DNA from: Lepidurus packardi
Lineage: Eukaryota; Arthropoda; Branchiopoda; Notostraca; Triopsidae
Direction of reading: 5' to 3'
Assembly (NCBI GenBank): GCA_023053545.1
Contig: JAKZAN010000070.1
Location: forward strand, 62,001-126,000
Length of the DNA: 64,000 bases
The notes under the pieces are model-generated. The model did no database searches. It saw nothing but the letters and a program-made list of their open reading frames with translations, and was not told where the DNA came from. Positions 23,501 through 36,871 of this stretch are shown piece after piece (the first letter of the stretch is position 1; each line of letters opens with the position of its first letter). The translations under genes and the position numbers were made by a program.

Positions 23501-26440
23501 ATCTGGTTTAAACTGGTCAAAACCAGATTATAAACTGGTTTATACCGGTGTAAACAGGTCTAAACTGGTTTTAACTGGTATAAACTGGTTTACAAAGGTT
23601 TAAACTGGTTTATACTAGTTCAAACTGGTTTAAATTTTTTTAACAGGTCTAAACTTGTTTTAACTAGTTTATAAACTGGTTTAAAACGTTTTTAACTGGC
23701 TTAAACTGGCTTAAACTGGTTTAAACCAGGCCTAAACAGGTCTTAACTGGTTTAAACTAGTTTATTAACTGTTTTACACTGGTTTAAACTTGTTTATACT
23801 AGTTCAAACTGGTTTAAACTGGTTTACACAGGTCTAAACTGGTTTAAGCTAGTACCTTTGTAAACAGGTCTAAACTGGTTCTAAATGGCATAAACTGGTT
23901 TATACAGGTCTAAACTGGTTTAAACTGGTTAATACTAGTTCAAACTGGTTTAAGCCGGTTAAAACTGGCTTAAGCTGGTTTAAACTGGTCAAAACCAGAT
24001 TATAAACTGGTTTATACCGGTGTAAACAGGTCTAAACTGGTTTTAACTGGTATAAACTGGTTTACACAGGTCTAAACTGGTTTAAACTTTTTGATACTAG
24101 TTCAAACTGGTTGAAATTTTTTTAACAGGTCTAAACTTGTTCAAACTAGTTTATAAACTGGTTTAAAACGTTTTTAACTGGCTTAAACTGGTTTAAACCA
24201 AGCCTAAACAGGTCTAAACTGGTTTAAACTAGTTTATTAACTGTTTTAAACTGGTTTAAACTTGTTTATACTAGTTCAAAATGGTTTAAACTGGTTTACA
24301 CAGGTCTAAATTGGTTTAAGCGAGTTCATAAACTGGTTTATACCGGTGTAAACAGGTCTAAACTGGTTTAAGCTAGTTCATAAACTGGTTTATACCGGTG
24401 TAAACAGGTCTAAACTGGTTCTAAATGGTATAAACTGGTTTACACAAGTCTAAACTGGTTTATACTGGTTTATACTAGTTCAAACTTGTTTAAATTGTTT
24501 TTAACAGGTCTAAGCTTGTTTAAGCTAGTTTATAAACTGGTTTAAACCGTTTTTAACTGGCTTAAACTGGTTTAAACCAGGCCTAAAAAGGTCTAAACTG
24601 GTTTAAACTAGTTTATTAACTGTTTTACACTGGTTTAACCTGGTTTATACTACTTAAAACTGGTTTAAACTGGTCTACTCATGTCTAAACTGGTTTACTC
24701 ATGTCTAAACTGGTTTAACGTAGTTTATAAACTGGTTTATACTAGTTCAAACTGGTTTAAACCGGTTAAAACTGGCTTAATCTGGTTTAAACTGGTTAAA
24801 ACTAGATTATAAACTGGTTTATACCGGTGTAAACAGGTCTAAACTGGTTTTAACTGGTATAAACTAGTTCAAACTGGTTTAAATTTTTTTTAACAGGTCT
24901 AAACTTGTTTAAACTAGTTTATTTACTGTGTTACACTGGTTTAAACTTGTTTATACTAGTTCAAACTGGTTTAAACTGGTTTACACAGGTCTAAACTGGT
25001 TTAAGCTAGTTTATAAACTGGTTTATACCGGTGTAAACAGGTCTAAACTGGTTCTAAATGGTATAAAATGGTTTACACAGGTCTAAACTGGTTTAAACTG
25101 GTTTATACTAGTTCAAACTGGTTTAAGCCGGTTAAAACTGGCTTAATCTGGTTTAAACTGGTCACAACCAGATTATAAACTGGTTTATACCGGTGTAAAC
25201 AGGTCTAAACTGGTTTTAACTGGTATAAACTGGTTTACAAAGGTTTAAACTGGTTTATACTAGTTCAAACTGGTTGAAATTTTTTTAACAGGTCTAAACT
25301 TGTTTTAACTAGTTTATAAACTGGTTTAAAACGTTTTTAACTGGCTTAAACTGGCTTAAACTGGTTTAAACCAGGCCTAAACAGGTCTTAACTGGTTTAA
25401 ACTAGTTTATTAACTGTTTTACACTGGTTTAAACTTGTTTATACTAGTTCAAACTGGTTTAAACTGGTTTACATAGGTCTAAACTGGTTTAGCTAGTACC
25501 TTTGTAAACAGGTCTAAACTGGTTCTAAATGGCATAAACTGGTTTATACAGGTCTAAACTGGTTTAAACTGGTTAATACTAGTTCAAACTGGTTTAAATT
25601 TTTTTTAACAGGTCTAAGCTTGTTTAAGCTAGTTGATAAACTGGTTTAAACCGTTTTTAACTGGCTTAAACTAGTTTAAACCAGGCCTAAAAAGGTCTAA
25701 ACTGGTTTAAACTAGTTTATTAACAGTTTTACACTGGTTTAACCTGGTTTATACTAGTTCAAACTGGTTTAAATTGGTCTACTCATGTCTAAACTGGTTT
25801 ACTCATGTCTAAACTGGTTTAACGTAGTTTATAAACTGGTTTATACTAGTTCAAACTGGTTTAAACCGGTTAAAACTGGCTTAATCTGGTTTAAACTGGT
25901 TAAAACTAGATTATAAACTGGTTTATACCGGTGTAAACAGGTCTAAACTGGTTTTAACTGGTATAAACTAGTTTAAACTGGTTTAAATTTTTTTAACAGG
26001 TCTAAACTGGTTTAAACTAGTTTATTAACTATGTTACACTGGTTTAAACTTGTTTATACTAGTTCAAACTGGTTTTAACTGGTTTACACAGGTCTAAACT
26101 GATTTAAGCTAGTTTATAAACTGGTTTATACCGGTGTAAACAGGTCTAAACTGGTTCTAAATGGTATAAACTGGTTTACACAGGTCTAAACTGGTTTGAA
26201 CTGGTTTATTCTAGTTCAAACTGGTTTAAGCCGGTTAAAACTGGCTTAATCTGGTTTAAACTGGTCAAAACCAGATTATAAACTGGTTTATACCGGTGTA
26301 AACAGGTCTAAACTGGTTTTAACTGGTATAAACTGGTTTACAAAGGTTTAAACTGGTTTATACTAGTTCAAACTGGTTTAAATTTTTTTAACAGGTCTAA
26401 ACTTGTTTTAACTAGTTTATAAACTGGTTTAAAACGTTTT
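20562..26440 (+). repeat. Tandem duplication, period about 2749 bp
   Basis: Landmarks recur at a constant offset of about 2749 bp: CTAGTTCAAACTGGTTTTAA at 20562 and 23311, TAATACTAGTTCAAACTGG at 21181 and 23930, and GCTAGTACCTTTG near 21100/23850 and 22744/25493. The similarity fades near 26440. This gives slightly more than two copies in tandem, as unequal crossover would leave. Confidence 0.8.
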
Positions 26441-27223
26441 TAACTGGCTTAAACTAGTTTAAACCAGGCCTAAAAAGGTCTAAACTGGTTTAAACTAGTT
26501 TATTAACAGTTTTACACTGGTTTAACCTGGTTTATACTAGTTCAAACTGGTTTAAATTGGTCTACTCATGTCTAAACTGGTTTACTCATGTCTAAACTGG
26601 TTTAACGTAGTTTATAAACTGGTTTATACTAGTTCAAACTGGTTTAAACCGGTTAAAACTGGCTTAATCTGGTTTAAACTGGTTAAAACTAGATTATAAA
26701 CTGGTTTATACCGGTGTAAACAGGTCTAAACTGGTTTTAACTGGTATAAACTAGTTTAAACTGGTTTAAATTTTTTTAACAGGTCTAAACTGGTTTAAAC
26801 TAGTTTATTAACTATGTTACACTGGTTTAAACTTGTTTATACTAGTTCAAACTGGTTTTAACTGGTTTACACAGGTCTAAACTGATTTAAGCTAGTTTAT
26901 AAACTGGTTTATACCGGTGTAAACAGGTCTAAACTGGTTCTAAATGGTATAAACTGGTTTACACAGGTCTAAACTGGTTTGAACTGGTTTATTCTAGTTC
27001 AAACTGGTTTAAGCCGGTTAAAACTGGCTTAATCTGGTTTAAACTGGTCAAAACCAGAATATAAACTGGTTTATACCGGTGTAAACAGGTCTAAACTGGT
27101 TTTAACTGGTATAAACTGGTTTACAAAGGTTTAAACTGGTTTATACTAGTTCAAACTGGTTTAAATTTTTTTAACAGGTCTAAACTTGTTTTAACTAGTT
27201 TATAAACTGGTTTAAAACGTTTT
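25681..27223 (+). repeat. Tandem duplication, period 783 bp
   Basis: CCAGGCCTAAAAAGG at 25681 recurs at 26464. The following text, including AACTATGTTACACTGG, CTGATTTAAGCTAG and TTTATTCTAGTTC, repeats at the same offset, giving two copies. It overlaps the end of the 2749-bp duplication, so the events are layered. Confidence 0.75.
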
Positions 27224-27977
27224 TAACTGGCTTAAACTGGCTTAAACTGGTTTAAACCAGGCCTAAACAGGTCTTAACTGGTTTAAACTAGTTTATTAAC
27301 TGTTTTACACTGGTTTAAACTTGTTTATACTAGTTCAAACTGGTTTAAACTGGTTTACAGGTCTAAACTGGTTTAAGCTAGTTTATAAACTGGTTTATAC
27401 CTTTGTAAACAGGTCTAAACTGGTTCTAAATGGCATAAACTGGATTACACAGGTCTAAACTGGTTTAAACTGGTTTATACTAGTTCAAACTGGTTTAGAC
27501 TGGTCTACTCATGTCAAAACTGGTTTAAGGTAGTTTATAGACTGGTTTATACTAGTTCGAACTGGTTTGAACCGGTTAAAACTGGCTTAATCTGGTTTAA
27601 ACTGGTCAAAACTAGATTATAAACTGGTTTATACCGGTGTAAACAGGTCTAAACTGGTTTTAACTGGTACAAACTGGTTTACACAATTCTAAACTGGTTT
27701 AAACTGGTTTATACTAGTTCAAACTGGTTGAAATTTTTTTAACAGGTCTAAACTGGTTTAAACTAGTTTATTAACTGTGTTACACTGGTTTAAACTTGTT
27801 TATACTAGTTCAAACTGGTTTAAACTGGTTTACACAGGTCTAAACTGGTTTAAGCTAGTTTATAAACTGGTTTACACCGGTGTAAACAGGTCCAAACTGG
27901 TTCTTAATGGTATAAACTGGTTTACACAGGTCTAAACTGGTGTAAACTGGTTTATACTAGTTCAAACTGGTTTAAAC

Positions 27978-28460
27978 GAAGCATCGGTGTATTCCATTGA
28001 GTTGTCTTTTTCAGTAGTTTTTCTTTTTTCCGCTGGGCCAGTTTTCGGAGTCGGCAGTGCTGCTGCACCTTCCATGGGGGAAATTCCTGAACCAATATGG
28101 GCGGACGTTTAACGTGGCTAACACTTTTAACACAACGTTAAGCAACAAACTTAACAAAAACGAAGTTATTAGTTTAGATAACTGAGTATTACTTTATCGT
28201 CGTGGTAAGGAACCAGACCCTTTAAGGAACGGTAAGGAAACTGATTGTAGGGTGTGTCACATGGTGTCACTTTTAGGGGTAATTGTCAATGGAGGCAATA
28301 GGTAATAAGTTCAATTTAATCACCAAACGAACAAGGGTTTTAAGCACTTTCATTTAAACTGTAACACAGAACAAAAGTAACAGGATTTGAGGTGAAAAAT
28401 TGACTTTTTAGGAGAGAGATGGGTGACACGTCTTCACTAGTCGTCGACCCGTCGTCCACC
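27978..28460 (-). mobile_element. LINE 5'-end fragment, amplified copy B
   Basis: 483 bp with exactly the same two borders as the fragment at 19335-19817. It shares with that fragment the CGAAG variant against the full LINE, but has CGAACAAGG like the full LINE. The three copies thus differ at only one or two sites each by eye, which implies very recent amplification. The right borders of the three copies are spaced 4336 bp and 8643 bp apart. Confidence 0.95.
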
Positions 28461-31400
28461 ATAAACTGGTTTATACCGGTGTAAACAGGTCTAAACTGGT
28501 TTTAACTGTTATAAACTGGTTTACACAGGTCTAAACTGGTCTAAACTGGTTTATACTAGTCCAAACTGGTTTAAACTGGTTTACACAGGTCTAAACTGGT
28601 TTAAGCTAGTTTATAAACTGGTTTTCACCGGTGTAAACAGGTCCAAACTGGTTCTAAATGGTATAAACTGGTTAACACAGGTCTAAACTGGTTAAAACTA
28701 GATTATAAACTGGTTTATACCGGTGTAAACAGGTCTAAACTGGTTTTAACTGGTATAAACTAGTTCAAACTGGTTTAAATTTTTTTAACAGGTCTAAACT
28801 GGTTTAAACTAGTTTATTAACTGCGTTACACTGGTTTAAACTTGTTTAAACTAGTTCAAACTGGTTTAAACTGGTTTACACAGGTCTAAACTGGTTTAAG
28901 CTAGTTTATAAACTGGTTTATACCGGTGTAAACAGGTCTAAACTGGTTCTAAATGGTATAAACTGGTTTACACAGGTCTAAACTGGTTTAAACTGGTTCT
29001 AAATGGTATAAACTGGTTTACACAGGTCTAAACTGGTTTAAACTGGTTTATACTAGTTCAAACTGGTTTAAGCCGGTTAAAACTGGCTTAAGCTGGTTTA
29101 AACTGGTCAAAACCAGATTATAAACTGGTTTATACCGGTGTAAACAGGTCTAAACTGGTTTTAACTGGTATAAACTGGTTTACACAGGTCTAAACTGGTT
29201 TAAACTTTTTGATACTAGTTCAAACTGGTTTAAATTTTTTTAACAGGTCTAAACTTGTTCAACCTAGTTTATAAACTGGTTTAAAACGTTTTTAACTGGC
29301 TTAAACTGGTTTAAACCAAGCCTAAACAGGTCTAAACTGGTTTAAACTAGTTTATTAACTGTTTTAAACTGGTTTAAACTTGTTTATACTAGTTCAAAAT
29401 GGTTTAAACTGGTTTACACAGGTCTAAATTGGTTTAAGCGAGTTCATAAACTGGTTTATACCGGTGTAAACAGGTCTAAACTGGTTTAAGCTAGTTCATA
29501 AACTGGTTTATACCGGTGTAAACAGGTCTAAACTGGTTCTAAATGGTATAAACTGGTTTACACAAGTCTAAACTGGTTTATACTGGTTTATACTAGTTCA
29601 AACTTGTTTAAATTGTTTTTAACAGGTCTAAGCTTGTTTAAGCTAGTTTATAAACTGGTTTAAACCGTTTTTAACTGGCTTAAACTGGTTTAAACCAGGC
29701 CTAAAAAGGTCTAAACTGGTTTAAACTAGTTTATTAACTGTTTTACACTGGTTTAACCTGGTTTATACTACTTAAAACTGGTTTAAACTGGTCTACTCAT
29801 GTCTAAACTGGTTTACTCATGTCTAAACTGGTTTAACGTAGTTTATAAACTGGTTTATACTAGTTCAAACTGGTTTAAACCGGTTAAAGCTGGCTTAATC
29901 TGGTTTAAACTGGTTAAAACTAGATTATAAACTGGTTTATACCGGTGTAAACAGGTCTAAACTGGTTTTAACTGGTATAAACTAGTTCAAACTGGTTTAA
30001 ATTTTTTTTAACAGGTCTAAACTTGTTTAAACTAGTTTATTTACTGTGTTACACTGGTTTAAACTTGTTTATACTAGTTCAAACTGGTTTAAACTGGTTT
30101 ACACAGGTCTAAACTGGTTTAAGCTAGTTTATAAACTGGTTTATACCGGTGTAAACAGGTCTAAACTGGTTCTAAATGGTATAAAATGGTTTACACAGGT
30201 ATAAACTGGTTTAAACTGGTTTATACTAGTTCAAACTGGTTTAAGCCGGTTAAAACTGGCTTAATCTGGTTTAAACTGGTCACAACCAGATTATAAACTG
30301 GTTTATACCGGTGTAAACAGGTCTAAACTGGTTTTTACTGGTATAAACTGGTTTACAAAGGTTTAAACTGGTTTATACTAGTTCAAACTGGTTGAAATTT
30401 TTTTAACAGGTCTAAACTTGTTTTAACTAGTTTATAAACTGGTTTAAAACGTTTTTAACTGGCTTAAACTGGCTTAAACTGGTTTAAACCAGGCCTAAAC
30501 AGGTCTTAACTGGTTTAAACTAGTTTATTAACTGTTTTACACTGGTTTAAACTTGTTTATACTAGTTCAAACTGGTTTAAACTGGTTTACACAGGTCTAA
30601 ACTGGTTTAAGCTAGTACCTTTGTAAACAGGTCTAAACTGGTTCTAAATGGCATAAACTGGTTTATACAGGTCTAAACTGGTTTAAACTGGTTAATACTA
30701 GTTCAAACTGGTTTAAATTTTTTTTAACAGGTCTAAGCTTGTTTAAGCTAGTTGATAAACTGGTTTAAACCGTTTTTAACTGGCTTAAACTAGTTTAAAC
30801 CAGGCCTAAAAAGGTCTAAACTGGTTTAAACTAGTTTATTAACAGTTTTACACTGGTTTAACCTGGTTTATACTAGTTCAAACTGGTTTAAATTGGTCTA
30901 CTCATGTCTAAACTGGTTTACTCATGTCTAAACTGGTTTAACGTAGTTTATAAACTGGTTTATACTAGTTCAAACTGGTTTAAACCGGTTAAAACTGGCT
31001 TAATCTGGTTTAAACTGGTTAAAACTAGATTATAAACTGGTTTATACCGGTGTAAACAGGTCTAAACTGGTTTTAACTGGTATAAACTAGTTTAAACTGG
31101 TTTAAATTTTTTTAACAGGTCTAAACTGGTTTAAACTAGTTTATTAACTATGTTACACTGGTTTAAACTTGTTTATACTAGTTCAAACTGGTTTTAACTG
31201 GTTTACACAGGTCTAAACTAATTTAAGCTAGTTTATAAACTGGTTTATACCGGTGTAAACAGGTCTAAACTGGTTCTAAATGGTATAAACTGGTTTACAC
31301 AGGTCTAAACTGGTTTGAACTGGTTTATTCTAGTTCAAACTGGTTTAAGCCGGTTAAAACTGGCTTAATCTGGTTTAAACTGGTCAAAACCAGATTATAA

Positions 31401-34400
31401 ACTGGTTTATACCGGTGTAAACAGGTCTAAACTGGTTTTAACTGGTATAAACTGGTTTACAAAGGTTTAAACTGGTTTATACTAGTTCAAACTGGTTTAA
31501 ATTTTTTTAACAGGTCTGAACTTGTTTTAACTAGTTTATAAACTGGTTTAAAACGTTTTTAACTGGCTTAAACTGGCTTAAACTGGTTTAAACCAGGCCT
31601 AAACAGGTCTTAACTGGTTTAAACTTGTTTATACTAGTTCAAACTGGTTTAAACTGGTTTACAGGTCTAAACTGGTTTAAGCTAGTTTATAAACTGGTTT
31701 ATACCTTTGTAAACAGGTCTAAACTGGTTCTAAATGGCATAAACTGGATTACACAGGTCTAAACTGGTTTAAACTGGTTTATACTAGTTCAAACTGGTTT
31801 AGACTGGTCTACTCATGTCAAAACTGGATTAAGGTAGTTTATAGACTGGTTTATACTAGTTCGAACTGGTTTGAACCGGTTAAAACTGGCTTAATCTGGT
31901 TTAAACTGGTCAAAACTAGATTATAAACTGGTTTATACCGGTGTAAACAGGTCTAAACTGGTTTTAACTGGTACAAACTGGTTTACACAGGTCTAAACTG
32001 GTTTAAACTGGTTTATACTAGTTCAAACTGGTTGAAATTTTTTTAACAGGTCTAAACTGGTTTAAACTAGTTTATTAACTGTGTTACACTGGTTTAAACT
32101 TGTTTATACTAGTTCAAACTGGTTTAAACTGGTTTACACAGGTCTAAACTGGTTTAAGCTAGTTTATAAACTGGTTTACACCGGTGTAAACAGGTCCAAA
32201 CTGGTTCTTAATGGTATAAACTGGTTTACACAGGTCTAAACTGGTGTAAACTGGTTTATACTAGTTCAAACTGGTTTAAACCGGTTAAAACTGGCTTAAT
32301 CTGGTTTAAACTGGTCAAAACTAGATTATAAACTGGTTTATACCGGTGTAAACAGGTTTAAACTGGTTTTAACTGGTATAAACTGGTTTACACAGGTCTA
32401 AACTGGTTTATACTGGTTGATACTAGTTCAAACTGGTTTAAATTTTTTTAACAGGTCTAAACTTGTTTTAACTAGTTTATAAACTGGTTTAAAACGTTTT
32501 TAACTGGCTTAAACTGGTTTAAACCAGGCCTAAACAGGTCTAAACTGGCTTAAACTAGTTTATTAACTGTTTTACACTGGTTTAAACTAGTTTATTAACT
32601 GTTTTACACTGGTTTAAACTAGTTTATTAACTGTTTTACACTGGTTTTAACTTGTTTATACTAGTTCTAACTGGTTTAAACTGGTTTACACAGGTCTAAA
32701 CTGGTTTAAGCGAGTTCATAAACTGGTTTATACCGGTGTAAACAGGTCTAAACTGGTTTAAGCTAGTTCATAAACTGGTTTATACCGGTTAAAACAGGTC
32801 TAAACTGGTTCTAAATGGTATAAACTGGTTTACACAGGTCTAAACTGGTTTATACTGGTTTATACTAGTTCAAACTGGTTTAAATTTTTTTTAACAGGTC
32901 TAAGCTTGTTTAAGCTAGTTTATAAACTGGTTTAAACCGTTTTTAACTGGCTTAAACTGGTTTAAACCAGGCCTAAAAAGGTCTAAACTGGTTTAAACTA
33001 GTTTATTAACTGTGTTACACTGGTTTAAACTTGTTTATACTAGTTCAAACTGGTTTAAACTGGTTTACACAGGTCTAAACTGGTTTAAGCTAGTGTATAA
33101 ACTGGTTTATACCGGTGTAAACAGGTCTAAACTGGTTCTAAATGGTATAAACTGGTTTACACAGGTCTAAACTGGTTTAAACTGGTTTATACTAGTTCAA
33201 ACTGGTTTAAGCCGATTAAAACTGGCTTAATCTGGTTTAAACTGGTCAAAACCAGATTATAAACTGGTTTATACCGGTGTAAACAGGTCTAAACTGGTTT
33301 TAACTAGTATAAACTGGTTTACAAAGGTTTAAACTGGTTTATACTAGTTCAAACTGGTTGAAATTTTTTTAACAGGTCTAAACTTGTTTTAACTAGTTTA
33401 TAAACTGGTTTAAAACGTTTTTAACTGGCTTAAACTGGCTTAAACTGGTTTAAACCAGGCCTAAACAGGTCTTAACTGGTTTAAACTAGTTTATTAACTG
33501 TTTTACACTGGTTTAAACTTGTTTATACTAGTTCAAACTGGTTTAAACTGGTTTACACAGGTCTAAACTGGTTTAAGCTAGTACCTTTGTAAACAGGTCT
33601 AAACTGGTTCTAAATGGCATAAACTGGTTTACACAGGTCTAAACTGGTTTAAACTGGTTTATACTAGTTCAAACTGGTTTAGACTGGTCTACTCATGTCA
33701 AAACTGGTTTACTCATGTCAAACTGGTTTAAGGTAGTTTATAGACTGGTTTATACTAGTTCAAACTGGTTTAAACCGGTTAAAACTGGCTTAATCTGGTT
33801 TAAACTGGTCAAAACTAGATTATAAACTGGTTTATACCGGTGTAAACAGGTCTAAACTGGTTTTAACTGTTATAAACTGGTTTACACAGGTCTAAACTGG
33901 TCTAAACTGGTTTATACTAGTTCAAACTGGTTGAAATTTTTTTAACAGGTCTAAACTGGTTTAAACTAGTTTATTAACTGTGTTACACTGGTTTAAACTT
34001 GTTTATACTAGTTCAAACTGGTTTAAACTGGTTTACACAGGTCTAAACTGGTTTAAGCTAGTTTATAAACTGGTTTTCACCGGTGTAAACAGGTCCAAAC
34101 TGGTTCTAAATGGTATAAACTGGTTTACACAGGTCTAAACTGGTGTAAACTGGTTTATACTAGTTCAAACTGGTTTAAGCCGGTTAAAACTGGCTTAATC
34201 TGGTTTAAACTGGTCAAAACTAGATTATAAACTGGTTTATACCGGTGTAAACAGGTCTAAACTGGTTTTAACTGGTATAAACTGGTTTACACAGGTCTAA
34301 ACCGGTTTAAACTGGTTGATACTAGTTCAAACTGGTTGAAATTTTTTTAACAGGTCTAAACTTGTTCAAACTAGTTTATAAACTGGTTTAAAACGTTTTT

Positions 34401-35647
34401 AACTGGCTTAAACTGGTTTAAACCAAGCCTAAACAGGTCTAAACTGGTTTAAACTAGTTTATTAACTGTTTTACACTGGTTTAAACTTGTTTATACTAGT
34501 TCAAACTGGTTTAAACTGGTTTACACAGGTCTAAACTGGTTTAAGCGAGTTCATAAACTGGTTTATACCGGTGTAAACAGGTCTAAACTGGTTCTAAATG
34601 GTATAAACTGGTTTACACAGGTCTAAACTGGTTTATACTGGTTTATACTAGTTCAAACTGGTTTAAATTTTTTTTAACAGGTCTAAGCTTGTTTAAGCTA
34701 GTTTATAAACTGGTTTAAACCGTTTTTAACTGGCTTAAACTGGTTTAAACCAGGCCTAAAAAGGTCTAAACTGGTTTAAACTAGTTTATTAACTGTTTTA
34801 CACTTTTTTAACCTGGTTTATACTAGTTCAAACTGGTTTAAATTGGTCTACTCATGTCTAAACTGGTTTACTCATGTCTAAACTGGTTTACTCATGTCTA
34901 AACTGGTTTAACGTAGTTTATAAACTGGTTTATACTAGTTCAAACTGGTTTAAACCGGTTAAAACTGGCTGAATCTGGTTTAAACTGGTTAAAACTAGAT
35001 TATAAACTGGTTTATACCGGTGTAAACAGGTCTGAACTGGTTTTAACTGGTATAAACTAGTTCAAACTGGTTCAAATTTTTTTAACAGGTCTAAACTGGT
35101 TTAAACTAGTTTATTAACTGTGTTACACTGGTTTAAACTTGTTTATACTAGTTAAAACTGGTTTAAACTGGTTTACACAGGTCTAAACTGGTTTAAGCTA
35201 GTTTATAAACTGGTTTTCACCGGTGTAAACAGGTCCAAACTGGTTCTAAATGGTATAAACTGGTTTACACAGGTCTAAACTGGTGTAAACTGGTTTATAC
35301 TAGTTCAAACTGGTTTAAGCCGGTTAAAACTGGCTTAATCTGGTTTAAACGTGTCAAAACTAGATTATAAACTGGTTTATACCGGTGTAAACAGGTCTAA
35401 ACTGGTTTTAACTGGTATAAACTGGTTTACACAGGTCTAAACTGGTTTAAACTGGTTGATACTAGTTCAAACTGGTTGAAATTTTTTTAACAGGTCTAAA
35501 CTTGTTCAAACTAGTTTATAAACTGGTTTAAAACGTTTTTAACTGGCTTAAACTGGTTTAAACCAATCCTAAACAGGTCTAAACTGTTTTAAACTAGTTT
35601 ATTAACTGTTTTACACTGGTTTAAACTTGTTTATACTAGTTCAAACT
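28461..35647 (+). repeat. 10-bp satellite array, left arm block 4
   Basis: Same satellite and orientation. The first 3.8 kb copies block 2. Near 32276, at the position where blocks 2 and 3 run into LINE fragments, this copy instead continues as normal satellite (TTTAAACCGGTTAAAACTGG), showing the undeleted form. A short local triplication of CTAGTTTATTAACTGTTTTA lies at about 32548-32640. The block ends at 35647 with CAAACT, one copy of the Polinton target duplication. I saw no gene. Confidence 0.95.
35642..35647. repeat. Polinton target-site duplication, left copy
   Basis: CAAACT immediately precedes the AG terminus of the Polinton and is repeated exactly at 48565-48570. Six bases is the length Polinton integrases are known to make. 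Confidence 0.85.
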
Positions 35648-36871
35648 AGTAGTATAGGTACCACCATTACTGCCACCTCCATTACTGCCGCACCAATAGG
35701 AAGCCTCCATTTCTCCCAAGCCCCGCCCCTTTTATGGCTGCACCAATAGGATGCCTCCATTTCTCCCCTAGTCCCCGCCCTGACGCCTGCGCAGTATGGT
35801 TTGACAACACCTAGTCCCTAGCGTTTCCGCCACTTTCACGTTGGCGCTGTCCTCACAATTGAGCAGCTCTCGTGTCGACAACAGTGTCCTCCGCCAACAA
35901 ACTTAATTACCATTAAAGTTAAAGACACTTTTTCGGACTCGACATTAAAGTTAAAGACACTTTTTCGGACTCGACATTAAAGTTAAAGACACTTTTTCGG
36001 ACTCGACATTAAAGTTAAAGACACTTTTTCGGACTCGACATTAAAGTTAAAGACACTTTTTCAGGATTACCATTAAAGTTAAAGACACTTTTTCAGATTC
36101 GACATTAAAGTTAAAGACACTTTTTCGAGAATAGACATTAAAGTTAAAGACACTTTTTCACAATATACACATTAAAGTTAAGGACACTTTTTCGAGAATA
36201 GACATTAAAGTTAAAGACACTTTTCGAGATTCATCATTAAAGTTAAAGACACTTTTTCGGACTCGACATTAAAGTTAAAGACACTTTTTCAGGATTACCA
36301 TTAAAGTTAAAGACACTTTTTCAGATTCGACATTAAAGTTAAGGACACTTTTTCGAGAATAGACATTAAAGTTAAAGACACTTTTTCAGAATCAACATTA
36401 AAGTTAAGGACACTTTTTCGAGAATAGACATTAAAGTTAAAGACACTTTTCGATATTCATCATTTAAGTTAAAGACACTTTTTTCACAAAATACACATTT
36501 AAGTGAAGACACTTTTTCAAAAATAGACATTAAAGTTAATGACACTTTTTCGGAGATAGACATTTAAGTTAAAGACACTTTTTGTAAGTTTAACCTTTGA
36601 AATGTATTTTCTTTCAACAAATACAATTACAAATTTATTCAAAATAATGGTTGGTGGTTTCACTACACTGTAAGATTTTTTGGAGAGTGTGCCATCATGC
36701 TCATCAGGCTATCAACTGTCGCACACACACTGATAACACCAACTCACCAACTCTTGCGTTTGCGCAGCCCCTCTGGCTAGGATGCTTGTCAGCTCACACT
36801 CCCCTCAAGCTCCTGTGTTGGCCAATCCTCACTCTTCCATCGGTATGATTCCTCAGATGAGCGCGCTTGAC
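35648..36871 (+). repeat. Polinton terminal inverted repeat, left
   Basis: About 1224 bp, matching the inverse of 47227-48564. The order is a GC-richer outer segment (to about 35905), a tandem array of 31-33-bp units, and an inner unique segment of about 290 bp. Outside the arrays the two repeats look roughly 97 percent alike by eye. The inner edge is where similarity stops, just after GCGCGCTTGAC. Terminal repeats of this family serve as replication ends and integrase substrates. Confidence 0.9.
35911..36583 (+). repeat. Tandem array of 31-33-bp units in left terminal repeat, about 21 copies
   Basis: The unit is CATTAAAGTTAAAGACAC plus a TTTTTC stretch and a short variable part such as GGACTCGA, AGATTCGA or GAGAATAGA. 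I count 21 copies. The constant and variable parts alternate regularly, and several variable parts recur in the same order as in the right repeat. There is no coding sense in the array. Confidence 0.92.

Larger units (their letters stand above)
19818..27977 (+). repeat. 10-bp satellite array, left arm block 3
   Basis: 8.16 kb of the same satellite, in the same orientation. It begins as a close copy of block 2. Inside it lie a tandem duplication of about 2749-bp period (20562-26440) and a 783-bp duplication (25681-27223). The variant GCTAGTACCTTTG occurs near 21100, 22744 and 23850, and with one base less near 25490. The end, from about 27340 to 27977, repeats the end of block 2 including the junction TTTAAAC|GAAGC. 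I saw no gene. Confidence 0.95.

Noticed and set aside
36372-36563. Frames in the 31-33-bp arrays (also 47550-47741) reading LTLMSIFEKVS
   Set aside because: They are translations of the tandem unit and have no independent coding sign.
35911-36583. CRISPR-like array in the Polinton terminal repeat
   Set aside because: The variable parts are only a few bases long and recur among units. Both copies lie in inverted terminal repeats of a eukaryotic element. These are ordinary tandem repeats.
36651-36848. A 65-residue frame in both terminal repeats starting VVSLHCKIFW
   Set aside because: It starts at a non-ATG codon and shows no domain. The inward frame from 36782 in another phase explains the conserved part better.
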